Source: Methanobacterium bryantii | Lineage (GTDB): Archaea; Methanobacteriota; Methanobacteria; Methanobacteriales; Methanobacteriaceae | Direction of reading: 5' to 3' | Length of the DNA: 64,000 bases | Assembly (NCBI RefSeq): GCF_002287175.1 | Contig: NZ_LMVM01000001.1 | Span: forward strand, 496,001 to 560,000 | Shown here: piece after piece, positions 62,201 through 64,000 of the stretch | Numbering within the stretch: the first letter of the stretch is position 1 | Layout: each line of letters opens with the position of its first letter | Translations under genes and position numbers: made by a program | The notes under the pieces: model-generated | The model's input: only the letters and a program-made list of their open reading frames with translations | Database searches by the model: none | Told to the model about the DNA's origin: nothing

Positions 62201-63915
62201 AAATTCTAGAACAAGAAGATCTCAATTTTAAAATTTATGGTTATGGTCCATTAGAAGAAGATCTGCAAACTCAGATAAATGAATTAAATCTTAAAAATGT
62301 AACTATTGAAGGTCCAATTAAAGGTAATGCTGTAAAAAAAGCTTATTTAGATGGAGATATATTTGTTTTACCCTGTAGAAGGGCATCTAATGGTGATATG
62401 GATGGTATGCCAACGGTTATTTTTGAGGCTATGGCTTATGGAGTTCCAGTAATCACTACAAATGTTTCCTCAATTCCTGAATTTGTACTGGATAATTACT
62501 GTGGATTTATAGTCAACCCAAATGATCCTGTAGCGCTTGCAAATAAAATACAATATGTTAGGGGCATGGATAAAAATAAATTGTTTACAATTCTAAAACA
62601 TGCTCAAAAGCAAGTTCAAAAAAGTTCAAGTGTTGAAGAAACAATTGAAACTATGATTGATATTTGGAGTAATAATAAAATTGATTTATTCATGATAACT
62701 TATCAGAAACAACAGTACAAAGATTTAAAAACAATAAAAGAGATACTTGACAGAATTTTTAAACATACTACTGTAGACTTTGATTTAACGATTGTTGATA
62801 ATGATAGTGATGAAGATTTTAAAAATTTTATTCAAGAATATGCAAGAAAATATTCAAATATTCGATTAGTATTTCTCCACGATAATTTACTATGTGGTCC
62901 TGCATCTAATATTGCGTTAGACTTGATGAATAATGATTTTGCTATTTATATATGTAGTAATGAAGGGTTCATTTTAAAACATGGTTGGGAGTATAAAGCT
63001 TTAAAATATATGAGAAATAATAAAAATGTAGGTATTGCTGGTGATTTAGCTTATTCTCAAAATTATTATAATGGTAAAACATATAAAAATCAGGAATTTT
63101 TCAGTAAGTTTAGAAATAAAGAGTATATTGTAGGTAATGATGATGTTGGTTTTAAACATGTGCAGGGTGGTATCTATATCTTAAGAAGAGACACTTACGA
63201 GCAGTGTGGAGGATTTAATCCATTATTACCTCAAGGTTATATGGATGTCGAGTATAGTTATTATTTGCAAAGTATGGATTGGGAATTAGGTGTAATTCCC
63301 GAGTGGATATCTTTAACAAAAAAAACTAGGCCAGAATTTTATGCGTATTTAGATGAAAATACAACTTTTGTCCATCCTTTGAAATTGGAGGATGTCAACC
63401 AAATTGAAAATAAATCATTGAATCGCTGTAATATTTGTAATGGGGAATTAGTTGATAATATTTGTACTATTTGTAGATCTGACAGCTCTGAAAGGGCGAT
63501 TTATAGGATCATCGGAAAGACTGATAAGTTATACCGTTCGTTAACATGTACTTTACTACTGAAAAATAATAATATTCATGAAATGTTTGAAAAGATGTTT
63601 ACTGTAATCAATAAACCGTATTCTACAAAGAATGTAAATGAAAACTTGGAAGATGTCCTTGAGATTTTGGAAAGTTCAGATGTTTTAGTTACAAATCTTA
63701 ATTTTGATATCACAAATTACGAAAAACTGCTTAAGATGATGGTTAATAGAGTAAATGATAGGGGGTTATTACTTCTTCAATTATCAAATGATGAATTATT
63801 AAATAAATATATAAAAGAATTTTTAACAGATCAAAGGTTTGTAATTGATACTGTTGACTTTGTATCTAATAAACTAGTAAATGATGAATTTTTAGTTGCA
63901 GAGCGAGATATATAA
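56296..63915 (+). CDS. Giant multidomain glycosyltransferase/methyltransferase
   Basis: 2539 residues with enzyme-like modules in series. 1-215: SAM-methyltransferase-like domain (VEVGSDTG). 225-455: coiled coil. 500-673: four repeats of the YLKKNPDV..MDPLVHF..HG type. 720-968: GT2 (VSVIILNRNG, VVDNASTDN, NNDIEPTYG). 1005-1305: CgeB-like glycosyltransferase. 1316-1353: zinc ribbon (CPICG, CPNCGSLERHR). 1370-1532: type 11 methyltransferase (HVLEHVPNDKKAM). 1538-1768: second GT2 (SVLMPAHNNE, VDTGSTDN). 1774-2122: GT4 (EAMAYGVPVIT). 2130-2358: third GT2-like domain. 2377-2539: zinc ribbon and a degenerate methyltransferase-like end. No signal or membrane span is seen, so it is probably cytoplasmic. 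The ATG at 56296 matches the start of the truncated copy. Confidence 0.85.
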   Translation: MNKFWNNVILPIIESINASYIVEVGSDTGINTRNILEYCVEHDAHMTAIDPSPNFNFEEFELKYEDKFEIYRELSISRLPLLENYDVILLDGDHNWYTVYNELKIIEKNFKNKKFPLVILHDIGWPYARRDLYYNPENIPEAYRQPYKKLGMYPGQTDLKNQGGLNRHLYNSIYENNPKNGTLTAVEDFIDESDLKFSFKLIKAFHGLGILFIKNDEMETIIKEIIEKADLLNNLEEERVKLLIAHSESNLQGNSLKKELNENKKKLEYVENRLNLTELKSANETKLIQKKEEQLKNIKDQLNQTKTRLDQTEGRFEQIKDHLNLSNELIQKKEEQLRNAKDQLNQTINNLKQTEIKLKSSNDLAKETKKQLEKTEIQLKLSLELIQEKEAFIDEIENELKQTKNQLESSNKLVQEKQSIIDNIKKKKKKTVKELNSQIDDLKVSLIEMEYLSNKDRPLIQRLISRFPSLYILFNMNETGFKHALINIKGHNTIKNDNLFDIGFYLKNNKSVRLSGMDPILHYLYHGFKEGKKPSPTFNSDYYLKRYKDVKNSNLNPLIHYGLYGKNEGRKTTIIKNQNKAKKNKRIQLKSDYNVIYDSGLFDADWYLKKNPDVVSANMDPLVHFIRHGANENRDPNPNFSISVYLQKNSDIVSSGMNPLVHYIKYGIKEDHKDQFAVNNNYYITKEKEPLVLTEMEAKEKYEKIINKNASLIDLYHFDSNDPLVSVIILNRNGLEHLKRLFRNFKENIKYPNYELIVVDNASTDNSINLLEKLSETLPIKIIKNIENKSFSEANNQAVKSAKGEYLLFLNNDIEPTYGWLNQMMRTALKTNNLGSVGAKLIYPDCSNSVYNKNNSFKIQHMGIAFQNLNIFYRPYNMGTGLEPFDSDSNLERARAGNTAAVLLVKKDTYLEVGGLDEGYYYGYEDVDFCLKLLKKGYKNIYCPKALLFHYEFGSEEKIKDPKYRDTKFETNKNLLISKWHNWISDNFFMDKLNNNGIFSENPLKVAFVVTESGENASAGDYFTALELGEALKKLGWEISFLSRRGHENWYKVGEDVDVLISLLDIYDPREIKCSNKSLVKIAWSRNWFDKWVSNPGFPDYDIIFASSETACAYIKEKSGMETLLLPLATNEDRFNDKILQNKKYSCDYCFTGSYWNDPREIIEMLDPESMPYEFKLYGKNWDKMDKFKKYDQGFLNYFNLPEVYASTKIVINDANRVTKEYGSTNSRVFDATASGALVLTNGEVGAKETFKGKIPVFRSKEELNELIKYYLENESARLSKVKELQEFVLRNHTYKIRADILKETLKEYYKTKGYIVCPICGFKSSEFLSFGNPPRKNVLCPNCGSLERHRATYLTLKEKTDIFEENTRMLHIAPEEAFTEIFSKHENIDYLPVDLDMDVPYVKEKMDIQNINYPDDTFDFILCSHVLEHVPNDKKAMKELYRVLKPNGTIIILEPINRSLKETRENSYDVLPELKSERYAKNDKLRSYGLDFSDKLRNAGFKVISDDFVKNFNKKIVNRYGLNYKDVLCYCTKAKKYGVSVLMPAHNNENTIERAINSVLNQTFTDYELIIVDTGSTDNTEILINEKYGDHLNEKIKYFKHENSGTKKALNKGLAEAQGKIIAYLDSGNYWFESYLEKMVSALFKNNKNTAYTGIEVENITKNKTFVKKVKYSRNQLLENNYIDLNVFVHKKFIYDQLGGLNESLTHLEDWDLILRYTRLNEPYFVDETLAKCFLNDEFKVNSNVNLDNNRSMVHKIHKNERIEKGLDNLNIGYVLWDFPAFSQTFVMNELRWLVENNYNVKVFYKIRPDKEAELDFDIEAYQIENENDLIEKIEEFDINMLHSHFVYPACTLLTYPAAKKTGVSFTVFAHAIDIFHHDNDKRNKIREISQSHYCKKIFVLGNFHYNYLAERGVPKGKLMLLRQATKYEIKNEINRDMHRFKREIKDVITVTRFVEKKGIDTLIETAKILEQEDLNFKIYGYGPLEEDLQTQINELNLKNVTIEGPIKGNAVKKAYLDGDIFVLPCRRASNGDMDGMPTVIFEAMAYGVPVITTNVSSIPEFVLDNYCGFIVNPNDPVALANKIQYVRGMDKNKLFTILKHAQKQVQKSSSVEETIETMIDIWSNNKIDLFMITYQKQQYKDLKTIKEILDRIFKHTTVDFDLTIVDNDSDEDFKNFIQEYARKYSNIRLVFLHDNLLCGPASNIALDLMNNDFAIYICSNEGFILKHGWEYKALKYMRNNKNVGIAGDLAYSQNYYNGKTYKNQEFFSKFRNKEYIVGNDDVGFKHVQGGIYILRRDTYEQCGGFNPLLPQGYMDVEYSYYLQSMDWELGVIPEWISLTKKTRPEFYAYLDENTTFVHPLKLEDVNQIENKSLNRCNICNGELVDNICTICRSDSSERAIYRIIGKTDKLYRSLTCTLLLKNNNIHEMFEKMFTVINKPYSTKNVNENLEDVLEILESSDVLVTNLNFDITNYEKLLKMMVNRVNDRGLLLLQLSNDELLNKYIKEFLTDQRFVIDTVDFVSNKLVNDEFLVAERDI

Positions 63916-64000
63916 TAATTTATCATAGGAATTAGTTTTGATACATTAAAATTAAGTTTTTAGTATTATATATTGCAGGATTTAATAAATATCAATGCTG

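Noticed and set aside
1..64000. tRNA, rRNA and CRISPR arrays
   Set aside because: No T-arm-like GGTTCGAATCC sequence with a partner stem, no rRNA signature and no regularly spaced identical repeats with unique spacers were found. The tandem repeats seen are coding or have no spacers.

Overview
The window comes from an AT-rich methanogenic archaeon, most likely a Methanobacterium-type member of the Methanobacteriales. Archaeal-only or methanogen-only proteins support this: MtxX (methanogenesis marker 4), pantoate kinase, ArfB and ArfC of archaeal riboflavin/F420 synthesis, SRP19, L37e, an Sm-like protein, an EMC3/DUF106 YidC-like insertase and a MarR-type regulator typical of methanogens. Ribosome binding sites follow the GGAGGTGAT pattern, and ATG, GTG and TTG starts all occur. 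I found no tRNA, rRNA, CRISPR array or intact insertion sequence.

Layout. 0.1-3.5 kb: an RDD membrane protein and a sensor kinase / response regulator / receiver-kinase group. 3.9-9.4 kb: a YidC-like insertase, a metallo-beta-lactamase-fold / MarR / drug-efflux operon with a likely operator on its promoter, and a MATE exporter. 9.6-18.3 kb: core genes (U32 protease, purF, a Toprim protein, L37e, Lsm, a PUA protein, arfB, a Ski2-like helicase). 18.4-30 kb: a small secreted protein, a response regulator, two redox enzymes, glmS, purC-purS-purQ, cobA-hemD, srp19 and a RecJ-like DHH nuclease. 30-34 kb: a universal stress protein, a regulator, pantoate kinase and a PHP phosphoesterase. 34.7-38.7 kb: a large surface protein with a beta-helix half and six DUF11 repeats. 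39-47.5 kb: small and accessory genes, arfC, and a CapA-like protein. 47.8-49.3 kb: a decayed adhesin and a GC-rich structured element. 49.3-51.7 kb: tatD, uppS and mtxX. 52.3-52.9 kb: a secreted phospholipase C-like protein. 54-64 kb: a surface-glycan island with two decayed gene remnants, an AlgX/AlgJ-like SGNH protein and a 2539-residue polypeptide carrying several glycosyltransferase and methyltransferase domains.

The genes fall into a few working sets: IMP synthesis (purF, purC, purS, purQ), tetrapyrrole synthesis (cobA, hemD), riboflavin/F420 precursor synthesis (arfB, arfC), envelope and glycan building (glmS, uppS, the 54-64 kb island, the DUF11 adhesin), and signalling (five receiver or kinase modules). 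Unusual points are the giant multi-enzyme glycan protein, four clusters of short near-perfect hairpins, a possible structured RNA near 49.15 kb, and several genes in which a good ribosome binding site is correctly spaced from ATA or ACG rather than ATG. Many intergenic stretches hold recognisable broken genes. All functions are inferred from reading the sequence; no database search was run.
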